Assembly (NCBI RefSeq): GCF_012971725.1
Contig: NZ_CP048833.1
Location: 4,960,001-5,024,000 of the forward strand
Length of the DNA: 64,000 bases
Origin: Pseudomonas multiresinivorans
GTDB taxonomy: Bacteria; Pseudomonadota; Gammaproteobacteria; Pseudomonadales; Pseudomonadaceae
Reading direction: 5' to 3'
The translations under genes were made by a program, and so were the position numbers. Below the pieces are notes generated by a model. The model was not told the origin of the DNA. It saw only the letters and a program-made list of their open reading frames with translations, and did not search any database. Below are positions 8,053 to 15,702 of this stretch, piece by piece; the stretch's first letter is position 1; each line of letters begins with the position of its first letter.

Positions 8053-8964
8053 CTATCCGGCGACCTTCTTCTCGTTGCTCACACCATGGGGGACATGGCC
8101 GGTAGCCACCACCTCCCGGGCCTTCTCGCAGTGCATCGGCTGGTCGTCGAAAAACACGTCCGCGGCGAAGGCTTCGAGGAAAGCGGCCTTGTCCAGACCA
8201 CCGAGGAACAGCGATTCGTCCAGGCGGATGTCCCACTCGCGCAGGGTGCGGATCACCCGCTCGTGGGCCGGGGCGGACCGCGCAGTGACGAGAGCAGTGC
8301 GGATCGGGCAGGACTCCTGCGGGAAAGCCTGCTGCACCCGGTTCAGCGCCGCCAGGAAGGGCTTGAACGGCCCGCCGCCCAGCGGCTCGCGGGCGGACTC
8401 GCGCTCGTGGGTCTGGAAAGCTTCAAGCCCGCCCTGCTGGTAGACGCGTTCGGAGTCGTCGGAGAACAGCACGGCATCGCCGTCGAAGGCAAACCGCAGC
8501 TCGCCATTGGCCTCCCGGCGGGTGCCGCCGGAGAGGATGGTTGCCGCGGCGAAGCCGGCATCCAGCGCGTTGCGCACATCCTCGATGTGGGTCGAGAGAA
8601 ACAGGTGGCAGTTGAACGCCTTGAGGTACGGATAGGGGCTGCGACCGCCGACGAAGGCGGCGCGCGAGATGCCCAGGCCGTAATGCTGGATGGAGTTGAA
8701 CACGCGCAGGCCGGTGTCGGCACTGTTGCGCGAGACCAGGATGACCTCCACCGGCGCGCTGTCGGTCCCGCCATTGAGGGCCAGCAGCTTCTGCACCAGG
8801 GCGAATGCATCACCTGGCGGCAGGACTTCGTCCTCGCGGGCGATCTGATATTGGCGATAGGCCTCGACACCCTCGCTTTCATAGACCTGATGGCTTTCCC
8901 GCAGATCGAACAGCGCCCGCGAGGAAATCGCCACCACCAGCTTGTCGCCCAACCCTTTTGCCAT
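8053..8964 (-). CDS. Cytosolic 5'-nucleotidase
   Basis: This 303-residue protein matches the 5'-nucleotidase family seen in Gram-negative bacteria (Pfam 5-nucleotidase type), which removes the 5' phosphate of nucleoside monophosphates. Characteristic segments are VVAISSRALFDLRESHQVYE at the N-terminus, the serine-rich VSRNSADTGLRV near residue 95, and a C-terminal FFDDQPMHCEKA. The start at ATG 8964 (MAKGLGDKLV) was chosen because it opens directly into the conserved N-terminus; a longer frame to 9054 overlaps the upstream gene heavily. It lies 17 bases after the reductase gene and is the third gene of a leftward three-gene operon. Confidence 0.85.
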   Translation of the reverse strand: MAKGLGDKLVVAISSRALFDLRESHQVYESEGVEAYRQYQIAREDEVLPPGDAFALVQKLLALNGGTDSAPVEVILVSRNSADTGLRVFNSIQHYGLGISRAAFVGGRSPYPYLKAFNCHLFLSTHIEDVRNALDAGFAAATILSGGTRREANGELRFAFDGDAVLFSDDSERVYQQGGLEAFQTHERESAREPLGGGPFKPFLAALNRVQQAFPQESCPIRTALVTARSAPAHERVIRTLREWDIRLDESLFLGGLDKAAFLEAFAADVFFDDQPMHCEKAREVVATGHVPHGVSNEKKVAG

Positions 8965-8981
8965 GCTTCCCCCGGCGTTCG

Positions 8982-9929
8982 TCAGCGAGCCTGGTTGCGC
9001 GCGTCGATGAAGCGCAGCGCGCGATACAGCGCCTCGATCTTCGGCAATTCGCACCCGGCCCGGCGTGCAGCTTCCAGCGGTGCCGCGTAGATAGCGCCCA
9101 GCTCCAGCGGTCGGCGCTGGGCGAAGTCATGGTACATGCTCGGCAGGTAGTCGGGCATGGCATCCGTGGAGCTGAGCATGGCACCAACAATGCCTGAAGG
9201 CAGCGAATGCCCGCACGCGGCGGCGCCGGCAATCACTTCTTCCATCAGTTCGGCGACCAGGGCGCGGCTGTCGGGGTTGTCCATGATCGCCCGCGTGCCG
9301 CTGTCGAGCAGTACGGAGAGGCCGTTGTAGGGGATGTTCCAGACCAGCTTCTGCCAGCGCGCCTGCTCCAGGTTCGGCATGGCATTGGAGTCCAGGCCGG
9401 CGCTGCGAAACAGTGCGGCGCCCTCCTCCACGATCGCCTGGCGCGATTCGGCCTCGTCGGCAGGGCCGGAGTGATAGCCGATGTTGACGCCGCCAAAGGC
9501 CTGGTGCTCGATCACACCCGGCTCGGCGCGATGCACGCAGATGAAGCACAGGCCGCCCAGCAGATGGATGTGCTCGGGCAATAGAGCACGCAATTCGTCT
9601 TCCACGGCGAGGCCGTTCTGCAGCAGCAGGACCTTCGCCCCCTGTGCAGCGGCCTGAATGATCAGCGGTGCGAGGTCGGCGTTGCTGGTGGTCTTGGCGC
9701 CCACCAGCAGCCAATCGCAGGGCGGCATCTTCGCCGCGTCGGCGTAGGCATTCACTGGCGCCAGGCTCAGTGCGCCATGCACCTGGCTGTTCAGGCGCAG
9801 GCCGTTCTGCGCAACGGCGGGGTATTCGCTACGCAGCAGGAAATGCACGTCGTGGCCGGCGCGGGCCAGCATCAGGCCGTAGAAACCGCCAATGGCGCCG
9901 GTTCCGATGATGCCGATTCGCAGATTCAT
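8982..9929 (-). CDS. 2-dehydropantoate 2-reductase (PanE/ApbA-like)
   Basis: This is a 315-residue NADPH-dependent ketopantoate reductase family enzyme. The N-terminal Rossmann motif is IGIIGTGAIGGFYG, followed by a catalytic-region lysine/asparagine (LVWNIPYNGLSVLLD) and the C-terminal ApbA domain. It could make pantoate for coenzyme A, but pseudomonads carry several paralogues, so a different 2-keto substrate is possible. ATG 9929 has an AGGAG nine bases upstream. Its ATG shares a base with the stop codon of the preceding thioredoxin-like gene (TGATG), indicating translational coupling. Confidence 0.85.
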   Translation of the reverse strand: MNLRIGIIGTGAIGGFYGLMLARAGHDVHFLLRSEYPAVAQNGLRLNSQVHGALSLAPVNAYADAAKMPPCDWLLVGAKTTSNADLAPLIIQAAAQGAKVLLLQNGLAVEDELRALLPEHIHLLGGLCFICVHRAEPGVIEHQAFGGVNIGYHSGPADEAESRQAIVEEGAALFRSAGLDSNAMPNLEQARWQKLVWNIPYNGLSVLLDSGTRAIMDNPDSRALVAELMEEVIAGAAACGHSLPSGIVGAMLSSTDAMPDYLPSMYHDFAQRRPLELGAIYAAPLEAARRAGCELPKIEALYRALRFIDARNQAR

Positions 9930-10315
9930 CAAGGCAACTCCTCAGCAGGGCGCGACAGGGCAGCGCGCAGGGCTTGGATCAGGGGTTCAGGGCGCAGTGG
10001 CGCATGCACAGGGCCCAGGAAGTGGCCGTCGCGCACCAGGAACAGGGATGGCAGGTGGAAGACCTCATAGCGCTCGACCAGGCCGCCACTGTGCCCGGCA
10101 TCGATCCAGCACAGGCGATCCACCGGCAATTGAAGCTGTGGCAGAGCCTGCCGCGCCCAGCGACAGGTGGCGCAGCCTTCACCAGTGAAAATCAGCAGCG
10201 ACACGCCCGGCAGCTCAAGCAGCCGGCGGTCGGCATCCAGGTCGGTCAGCTCCAGGGCCGGCACTATACTCAAGGTGCCAACACTATAAAGATTGCAGTC
10301 GGAGCGTTCCGTCAT
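9929..10315 (-). CDS. Thioredoxin-fold protein with CATC motif
   Basis: This is a 128-residue soluble protein with a thioredoxin-like core: a hydrophobic strand (GVSLLIFTGEG) leads into CATC (Cys48, Cys51), and HLPSLFLVRDG supplies the cis-proline loop. There is no signal peptide, so it is probably a cytoplasmic thiol-disulfide protein. It is the first gene of an operon with the PanE-like reductase and the 5'-nucleotidase. ATG 10315 has an AGGA eight bases upstream, but the codon overlaps the start of the divergent PilZ gene. Internal TTG 10273 or GTG 10264 are alternatives that would leave room for promoters. Confidence 0.75.
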   Translation of the reverse strand: MTERSDCNLYSVGTLSIVPALELTDLDADRRLLELPGVSLLIFTGEGCATCRWARQALPQLQLPVDRLCWIDAGHSGGLVERYEVFHLPSLFLVRDGHFLGPVHAPLRPEPLIQALRAALSRPAEELP

Positions 10316-10733
10316 GCGTCAGTTCCTGCGTCACCCTTGCGATTTTCCGGTTGAGCTGGTCATCCGCAAACAGACTTTCCTGCCGCGCCAGCGGTTGCAC
10401 AATATCAGCCTGGGCGGCGTCGCGTGCAATTCGCCACGGGGCTTTCGCCGCGGCACCTCCATCGAACTGCGCATTCCCCTGCTGGGCGACTCCGCCCGCT
10501 ATCCCGGCATCATTGCCTGGAGCCGCAAGCAGGCCAGCGACTATCGCGTGGGCATCGCCTTCATCGACGAAGACACGCTGTTCCGGGCACGCATGGTGGA
10601 GCAGGTCTGCCAGATCGAGCAGTACCGGCGGCAACTGGAGCGGGCCAGCGGCAACAGCCTGCCTTTCGAGGACCTGGCGCTGGAGTGGATCGCGCAGAAC
10701 GCCGCGGACTTCCCATTGTTTTGCGCGGTCTGA
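10314..10733 (+). CDS. PilZ-domain protein (putative c-di-GMP receptor)
   Basis: This is a 139-residue single-domain PilZ protein. The two c-di-GMP-binding signatures are visible: RxxxR at the very N-terminus (MRQFLRHP, Arg2 and Arg6) and the (N/D)xSxxG motif as NISLGG near residue 35. Such adaptors bind cyclic di-GMP and alter motility, polysaccharide or secretion machinery; the target here is unknown. ATG 10314 has a GGAG nine bases upstream. A TTG at 10293 would add seven residues ahead of the RxxxR motif. It is divergent from the thioredoxin-like operon with overlapping start codons. Confidence 0.85.
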   Translation: MRQFLRHPCDFPVELVIRKQTFLPRQRLHNISLGGVACNSPRGFRRGTSIELRIPLLGDSARYPGIIAWSRKQASDYRVGIAFIDEDTLFRARMVEQVCQIEQYRRQLERASGNSLPFEDLALEWIAQNAADFPLFCAV

Positions 10734-10756
10734 TCGACCCAACGCAGAAAGTTGCG

Positions 10757-10782
10757 CAAATGCCCGTGTTGCGGGCACTTTC
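10757..10782 (+). terminator. Weak hairpin downstream of the PilZ gene
   Basis: A stem GCCCG / CGGGC with loop TGTTG, flanked by AAAT and ACTTTCC, lies about 25 bases after the PilZ stop. The T run is poor, so it is only a possible terminator. Confidence 0.4.
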
Positions 10783-10913
10783 CTGCATCGAGCCATTGTC
10801 GGGGCCACGCCTGAACGGTTAAGGTTCGGGTTCCCCTTAGCGACACATTTGCCTGCGCCCCATCGCACGGGGATTTCTGGCGGCCGGCACCCGTGACCTG
10901 ATTGAGTACCACG

Positions 10914-11990
10914 ATGGCTGATTTACAGATCGACGACCTTAACGTTGCCTCCAACGAGACACTGATCACGCCGGAGCAGCTCAAGCGCGAAATCCCCCTG
11001 ACCGATGCCGCCCTGCGCACCGTCGCCAATGGCCGCCAGGTCGTCCGCGACATCCTCGACGGCAAGGACCACCGCCTGTTCGTGGTGATCGGCCCCTGCT
11101 CGATCCACGACATCAAGGCCGCCCACGAATACGCCGAGCGCCTGAAGGTGCTGGCCGCGGAAGTCTCCGACACCCTGTTCCTGGTGATGCGCGTCTACTT
11201 CGAGAAGCCGCGCACCACCGTCGGCTGGAAAGGCCTGATCAACGACCCGTACCTGGACGACTCCTTCAAGATTCAGGACGGCCTGCACATCGGCCGCCAG
11301 CTGCTGCGCGACCTCGCCGAGATGGGCCTGCCCACCGCCACCGAAGCGCTCGACCCGATCTCCCCGCAGTACCTGCAGGACCTGATCAGCTGGTCGGCCA
11401 TCGGCGCGCGTACCACCGAATCCCAGACCCACCGCGAGATGGCTTCCGGCCTGTCCTCGGCGGTCGGCTTCAAGAATGGCACCGACGGCAGCCTGACCGT
11501 GGCGATCAACGCCCTGCAGTCGGTTTCCAGCCCGCACCGTTTCCTGGGTATCAACCAGGAAGGCGGCGTCTCCATCGTCACCACCAAGGGCAACGCCTAC
11601 GGCCACGTTGTGCTGCGCGGCGGCAACGGCAAGCCGAACTACGACTCGGTCAGCGTCGCCCTGTGCGAGCAGGAACTGACCAAGGCGAAGATCCCGCTCA
11701 ACGTGATGGTCGACTGCAGCCACGCCAACTCCAACAAGGACCCGGCCCTGCAGCCGCTGGTGATGGACAACGTCGCCAACCAGATCGCCGAAGGCAACAA
11801 TTCCATCGTCGGCCTGATGGTGGAAAGCCACCTGGGCTGGGGCGCTCAGCCGATCCCGAAAGACCTGTGCCAGCTGAAGTACGGCGTGTCGATCACCGAC
11901 GCCTGCATCGACTGGGACACCACCGAGAAGGCCGTGCGCAGCATGCATGCCAAGCTCAAGGAAGTCCTGCCCAAGCGCCAGCGCGGCTGA
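10914..11990 (+). CDS. 3-deoxy-7-phosphoheptulonate (DAHP) synthase, type I
   Basis: DAHP synthase condenses phosphoenolpyruvate and erythrose-4-phosphate, the first committed step to chorismate and aromatic amino acids. The 358-residue protein is the AroF/G/H-like class. Hallmarks are VVIGPCSIHD near residue 60, VYFEKPRTTVGWKGLI near residue 95, and MVDCSHANSNKD near residue 270. The ATG at 10914 (MADLQIDDLN) matches the family start; a TTG twelve bases upstream is less likely. Feedback specificity (Tyr, Phe or Trp) cannot be told reliably from sequence alone, so I give no letter. It stands alone with its own terminator. Confidence 0.95.
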   Translation: MADLQIDDLNVASNETLITPEQLKREIPLTDAALRTVANGRQVVRDILDGKDHRLFVVIGPCSIHDIKAAHEYAERLKVLAAEVSDTLFLVMRVYFEKPRTTVGWKGLINDPYLDDSFKIQDGLHIGRQLLRDLAEMGLPTATEALDPISPQYLQDLISWSAIGARTTESQTHREMASGLSSAVGFKNGTDGSLTVAINALQSVSSPHRFLGINQEGGVSIVTTKGNAYGHVVLRGGNGKPNYDSVSVALCEQELTKAKIPLNVMVDCSHANSNKDPALQPLVMDNVANQIAEGNNSIVGLMVESHLGWGAQPIPKDLCQLKYGVSITDACIDWDTTEKAVRSMHAKLKEVLPKRQRG

Positions 11991-12007
11991 CGCACCAGGC
12001 GCAAACG

Positions 12008-12035
12008 AAAAAGCCGGGCAAATGCCCGGCTTTTT
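12008..12035 (+). terminator. Intrinsic terminator of the DAHP synthase gene
   Basis: The stem AGCCGGGCA / TGCCCGGCT, with AAAAA before and TTTTT after, starts 17 bases beyond the stop codon. Confidence 0.9.
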
Positions 12036-12064
12036 CTTTGGCAAATTCCGCACCGGTGCTTTTT

Positions 12065-12136
12065 GTAGGGGCGAGCTTGCTCGCGAGTCGCTTGATGCTG
12101 GGCAGAAACACCGTTCGCGAGCAAGCTCGCTCCTAC
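12065..12136. repeat. REP pair (GTAGGAGCGAG type)
   Basis: This is an inverted pair of the REP unit. The left copy carries variants (GTAGGGGCGAG and GCGAGTC). It sits between two converging terminators. Confidence 0.85.
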
Positions 12137-12178
12137 AGAACTGCCGACGCTGCCGGAAATGGAATTCCATCAGGTATG

Positions 12179-12206
12179 AAAAAGCCCGGCATCGGCCGGG
12201 CTTTTC
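12179..12206 (-). terminator. Terminator of the GNAT operon
   Basis: The stem AAAAGCCCGGC / GCCGGGCTTTT lies just past the stop of the leftward GNAT gene. A and T runs on both sides make it usable from either direction. Confidence 0.85.
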
Positions 12207-12224
12207 GTTTCTGCGCCCTGATGA

Positions 12225-12509
12225 TCAGAGCGCGGTATCGGTGTGGCGCTGGCGGCGCTCCAGGTAGCGCTCCACGTAGGAGCACGACGGGATGACGCTG
12301 TAACCCTTGCGCTCGGCGAACTGCAGCGCGTGCTCGGTGAGAGCGGCAGCGATGCCGCGGCCGCGGAGGCTGTCCGGAACGAAAGTGCGATAGATGTCGA
12401 GCGTCTGCTTGCCCAGATCCATGTAGGCCAGATAGGCGCGATGACCATCAACAGTCGTTACGAACTGGTGGCTGGTTTCATCATGCTGGATGGACAACGA
12501 CTCACTCAC
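12225..12509 (-). CDS. Small GNAT-type N-acetyltransferase (YidJ-like)
   Basis: This is a 94-residue single-domain acetyltransferase of the compact GNAT subgroup. The acetyl-CoA pyrophosphate loop is visible as LRGRGIAAALTEHAL near residue 48, followed by the C-terminal strand IPSCSYVERYL that is characteristic of this short family. The substrate is unknown. It follows the membrane-anchored protein gene by 22 bases on the same strand and probably shares its transcript. Confidence 0.85.
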   Translation of the reverse strand: MSESLSIQHDETSHQFVTTVDGHRAYLAYMDLGKQTLDIYRTFVPDSLRGRGIAAALTEHALQFAERKGYSVIPSCSYVERYLERRQRHTDTAL

Positions 12510-12531
12510 TTGCTCTCTCCTTCCGGGGTCC

Positions 12532-13806
12532 TCACAACATGACCCGCACCTGATTGATCTTGTTCAGGCGGAGGAACATTTCTGCCGAGCCAGTCCCCAT
12601 CAGGACCGTGATATAGACTCGACCGTTCTCCACCTTGTGCAGCACACCCTGGTAATAGGCACCATCGAACGTGATGAACTGCAGGCGCTTGCCGGTGTAC
12701 TGGGCAAGGCTTTCAACGCTAACGAACTCATATTGCTGCGTTCTGGCCTGCGACTCAACCGTTTCTTGGGCCGAAACCATTTGATATTGGCTTTCCGGCG
12801 TGATTTTTTTCTTCAGCGGATCGACCCAGGCGAATCCCAGCGGTGTTACCGACTGCTGGTTCACTAAGACGACCGGATGCAGCATCTGAATCACATCCTT
12901 GGGCTCGAAAAATTGCAGGCCGTCCCAGGCCATTCCCTCGCTGGGGGTCAGCTCGACGCGCAGCGAGCGCGGGTCTTCCAGGTAACGGCCGTAAGCCTCG
13001 AGCACCGGCTTGTCCAAGGCGATACGCTGCTGGCGCAGCGCCTTGTCGAACTGCTCCAGCGAGAGCGCGGTATAAGCCTTCTGGTCCACACCGAGCTTGC
13101 CCCGGCAGAACTCGCTGACGCGGCGCTGGTACTGGTTGTCGTTCATCTCGACGACGACCTGAGACACCCGCGGTGGGTTCACACGCATGTCGCCAGGATG
13201 CTCGGAGACGTTCATCAGCGTCATGCTGGTGTGCATGTCCAGCATGTCGCGGGTATCGCTGCGCAGATCGAAGGTCAGGGTTTGCGCGCCCGGCTGCATG
13301 CGATAGGAAAATTCGATGTCCGATTCGAGGGTGCGGTAGCCCATCTGTAGCAGTTCATCGACACCGATGTTGCGCACGTTGCCGCAGGCCACTTCGCTCA
13401 TGGCGGTAAAGGCGCTCTTCTCCGCCGGTTCGGCATACAGCGACTGCATGAACGGGCCGTGGATCTGCAGTTCCACACCCTTGAGGTCCACTGCCATCTG
13501 CTCCGGCAGCTTGCCCTCGCCCAGACGCTCCTTGAAGCTGAGCAGCTCACGCAGGCCATTGAACTTCAGCTGGGCGTGGGACACCTTCAGGCTGTCACCG
13601 GCCATCGGCACCCTGATCACCACGTTCTGCAGCCCGACGCGGCCGTCGAAGGACGAGGAAATGCCGCCATAGGTGATCTCCATGAGCGGCGAGATACGGG
13701 CAATGGCGTCGTTCACCACGCTACGCACGGAGAGCCAGAGCGACGCCTTGATGATCAGGGCGATCGCCACGACGGCGAACAGGGACCACTTGAGAATCTT
13801 CGACAT
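12532..13806 (-). CDS. Membrane-anchored envelope protein, DUF945-like, function unknown
   Basis: This is a 425-residue protein with one N-terminal membrane segment (residues 7-27) and no lipobox, followed by a long periplasmic domain. The early motif ITYGGISSSFDGRVGL and alternating beta-rich segments resemble the DUF945/YdgA-like or AsmA-like envelope proteins. I do not recognise a catalytic motif. The C-terminal 70 residues (KRLQFITFDGAYYQGVL...) look like a small beta domain. ATG 13806 (MSKILKWSLF) is preferred to the frame opening at 13815. It heads a two-gene leftward unit with the GNAT gene. Confidence 0.7.
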   Translation of the reverse strand: MSKILKWSLFAVVAIALIIKASLWLSVRSVVNDAIARISPLMEITYGGISSSFDGRVGLQNVVIRVPMAGDSLKVSHAQLKFNGLRELLSFKERLGEGKLPEQMAVDLKGVELQIHGPFMQSLYAEPAEKSAFTAMSEVACGNVRNIGVDELLQMGYRTLESDIEFSYRMQPGAQTLTFDLRSDTRDMLDMHTSMTLMNVSEHPGDMRVNPPRVSQVVVEMNDNQYQRRVSEFCRGKLGVDQKAYTALSLEQFDKALRQQRIALDKPVLEAYGRYLEDPRSLRVELTPSEGMAWDGLQFFEPKDVIQMLHPVVLVNQQSVTPLGFAWVDPLKKKITPESQYQMVSAQETVESQARTQQYEFVSVESLAQYTGKRLQFITFDGAYYQGVLHKVENGRVYITVLMGTGSAEMFLRLNKINQVRVML

Positions 13807-14043
13807 GGCAAGCACATCCTGGATTGTGCGAGAGCGGGACGCAGCGATACTGGCAGCTTAACAGTACGCCTAGGACCGCTCCACGAACGCTGTCCGAATT
13901 TGCGTGCACAGCGCACAGAAACTGCCCGAATTTAGTGGCATTCAGCTGACTCACCGGTCAGTCAAAACGCTTTACGCATCAGGCTCGCGTCAGTATGTTC
14001 TGGCCACTTCCAATCCAAGGACTGCAACCCAGGACCCTCTGCC

Positions 14044-14733
14044 ATGAGTGAGCTGATCAGCTACCAATTCGAAGACGGCATCGCCACCCTGACCCTGAAC
14101 AACGGCAAGGTGAACGCCATCTCCCCGGCGGTCATCGAAGCCTTCAACCAGGCCCTGGACCAGGCGGAGAAGGACCGCGCGATCGTCATTGTCACTGGCC
14201 AGCCGGGCATTCTTTCCGGCGGCTACGACCTCAAGGTGATGACCTCCGGCCCGGAAAACGCCGTGAACCTGGTGGCCGCCGGCTCGACGCTGGCGCGCCG
14301 CATGCTGTCGCACCCGTTCCCAGTCATCGTCGCCTGCACCGGCCACGCGGTAGCCAAGGGCGCCTTCATCCTGCTTTCGGCGGACTACCGCATCGGCGTC
14401 GACGGTCCGTTCCAGATCGGCCTGAACGAAGTGGCCATCGGCATGACCATGCACCACGTCGGCATCGAGCTGGCCCGTGACCGCCTGCGCCGCTCCGCCT
14501 TCACCCGCTCGGTGGTGAATGCCGAGATGTTCAACCCACGCGACGCCGTGGACGCCGGCTTCCTCGACAAGGTGGTACCGGCCGAGCAACTCCAGGCCGC
14601 GGCTCTGGAAGCAGCCCAGCACCTGAAGAAGCTGAACATGACTGCCCACCGCAACACCAAGCTGAAGGTGCGCAAGCAGCTGCTGGAAACCCTCGACAAA
14701 TCCATCGAACTGGACAAGAACCACCTGGCCTGA
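14044..14733 (+). CDS. Crotonase / enoyl-CoA hydratase family protein
   Basis: This is a 229-residue crotonase-fold enzyme that presumably acts on an acyl-CoA thioester. The oxyanion-hole segments are LSGGYDLKVM near residue 60 and TGHAVAKGAFILLSADYRIG near residue 100. The usual catalytic glutamates are not obvious: the second is in the region FQIGLNEVAIGM. The reaction could be hydration, isomerisation or hydrolysis. The length is short for a FadB-type hydratase but normal for this stand-alone group. The gene is monocistronic with a terminator immediately downstream. Confidence 0.85.
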   Translation: MSELISYQFEDGIATLTLNNGKVNAISPAVIEAFNQALDQAEKDRAIVIVTGQPGILSGGYDLKVMTSGPENAVNLVAAGSTLARRMLSHPFPVIVACTGHAVAKGAFILLSADYRIGVDGPFQIGLNEVAIGMTMHHVGIELARDRLRRSAFTRSVVNAEMFNPRDAVDAGFLDKVVPAEQLQAAALEAAQHLKKLNMTAHRNTKLKVRKQLLETLDKSIELDKNHLA

Positions 14734-14745
14734 TCGCGCGATAAC

Positions 14746-14774
14746 GAAAAGCCCGGCCTGTGCCGGGCTTTTTC
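14746..14774 (+). terminator. Terminator after the crotonase gene
   Basis: The stem AAAGCCCGGC / GCCGGGCTTT around CTGT is followed by TTT and starts about 13 bases after the stop. Confidence 0.88.
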
Positions 14775-14890
14775 ATGCCTACACTGTTACCTAAAGAGCA
14801 ACACTGATTAATCCTGTTTGCTATTTTTCAAAAATTATTACGCATTAACCTATAGATGAACCCAAGCAAAACCAACCGGAGGTGTTCATC

Positions 14891-15082
14891 ATGAAACTCA
14901 ACATCATCGCCGCCAGCATCCTGGCCGCCGCTACCGCTTTTGCCGCTCAAGCCAGCTTCGCCGAAGAGTCCCCGCTGATGCAGGACCGCATGGTTCACAT
15001 GACCCAGGCCGCCATCCAGCAGCAACAGTCCGAGCAGTCTGCCAGCAAGGTGAATGTCGAAGCCGCTGCCAAGCAGGGCTGA
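14891..15082 (+). CDS. Small secreted protein (63 aa), unknown
   Basis: ATG 14891 is preceded by GGAGGTG at a suitable distance. The first 25 residues form a textbook signal peptide (Lys2, hydrophobic AASILAAATAFAA, cleavage near ASFA-EE). The mature peptide of about 38 residues is rich in Gln and Ala (IQQQQSEQSASK), has two methionine/histidine clusters and lacks cysteine. Similar tiny exported pseudomonad proteins include the metal-responsive PtrA-like family, but I cannot assign it. A weak terminator follows. The upstream 150 bases are AT-rich, suggesting a strong separate promoter. Confidence 0.7.
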   Translation: MKLNIIAASILAAATAFAAQASFAEESPLMQDRMVHMTQAAIQQQQSEQSASKVNVEAAAKQG

Positions 15083-15388
15083 GACCTTCACGCCCCTCCA
15101 GCCGCCTGCAGCAGGTGACGTCATGCAGTCGAGCCCGAAGCGAAAAGCCCGGTGTGATGCCGGGCCTTTCAGGGACGATGACGCAACCTCGGCAAGGGTC
15201 AGAGAACCATGAAAGCCGCCAGAGTTCAGGAAACCACCGACAGCGCACCGGCATTCACCACCTTGCGTTTGGTCGCTGCGCCACTGTCTATCAATTTGCC
15301 TGATACCGGGAACCAACCGGCATCGTTATTCAATCGAAATCACCAAAGCGACACTGGGCCATCCCAGCCCGGAACCCGAGTCGCCAGC
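15083..15388. other. Intergenic stretch before the CorA-like gene
   Basis: No convincing gene is seen here. The stretch holds a terminator-like hairpin at 15143-15169. A frame opening at 15209 would extend the small membrane protein at 15389 by 60 residues, but that extension looks non-coding. Confidence 0.5.
15143..15169 (+). terminator. Terminator after the small secreted protein gene
   Basis: The stem AAGCCCGG / CCGGGCCTT with loop TGTGATG lies 60 bases beyond the stop; the T run is short. Confidence 0.55.
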
Positions 15389-15610
15389 ATGAACCGCCAA
15401 GCCCACCGCTACGCCCGTAACGGCGCCCTTGCCGCCCTGGGGCTCTACACCATCGTGATCCTGGTAGTCACGGCCCTCACTGCCGGCTTCGATGGCGCGC
15501 GCCGTGCGCCGGTGGACAACGTCGACCGCACCGGGCTCTTCGAGCGTTTCAACCAGGCGGTGCCAGTCGCGCTGCAAGGCCTCCAGGACGCCCTCACGCC
15601 CCACTCCTGA
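15389..15610 (+). CDS. Small single-pass membrane protein, hypothetical
   Basis: This is a 73-residue protein with one strong hydrophobic segment (LGLYTIVILVVTALTAG, about residues 19-36), a basic N-terminus and an amphipathic C-terminal tail. I do not recognise it. It lies about 90 bases upstream of the CorA-type transporter on the same strand and may be co-transcribed. The ribosome binding site before ATG 15389 is weak; an ATG at 15209 in the same frame is an alternative with a 60-residue extension that lacks features. Coding status is moderately supported. Confidence 0.45.
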   Translation: MNRQAHRYARNGALAALGLYTIVILVVTALTAGFDGARRAPVDNVDRTGLFERFNQAVPVALQGLQDALTPHS

Positions 15611-15620
15611 TTCCACTTCA

Positions 15621-15637
15621 CTGGCGCGTCGCGCCAG
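15621..15637. other. Perfect short hairpin
   Basis: CTGGCGC and GCGCCAG flank GTC between the small membrane protein and the CorA-like gene. There is no T run, so it is not a standard terminator. Confidence 0.4.
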
Positions 15638-15702
15638 GCTGGCCGACACTCAATCCCTGCAGAACGACTCCCGACCGATCCAATAGCAGGGTGGGTTTCA
15701 GC

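Noticed and set aside
15209..15388. 60-residue N-terminal extension of the small membrane protein
   Set aside because: The composition is featureless and it runs from a weak start; the segment from 15389 alone makes a coherent membrane protein.
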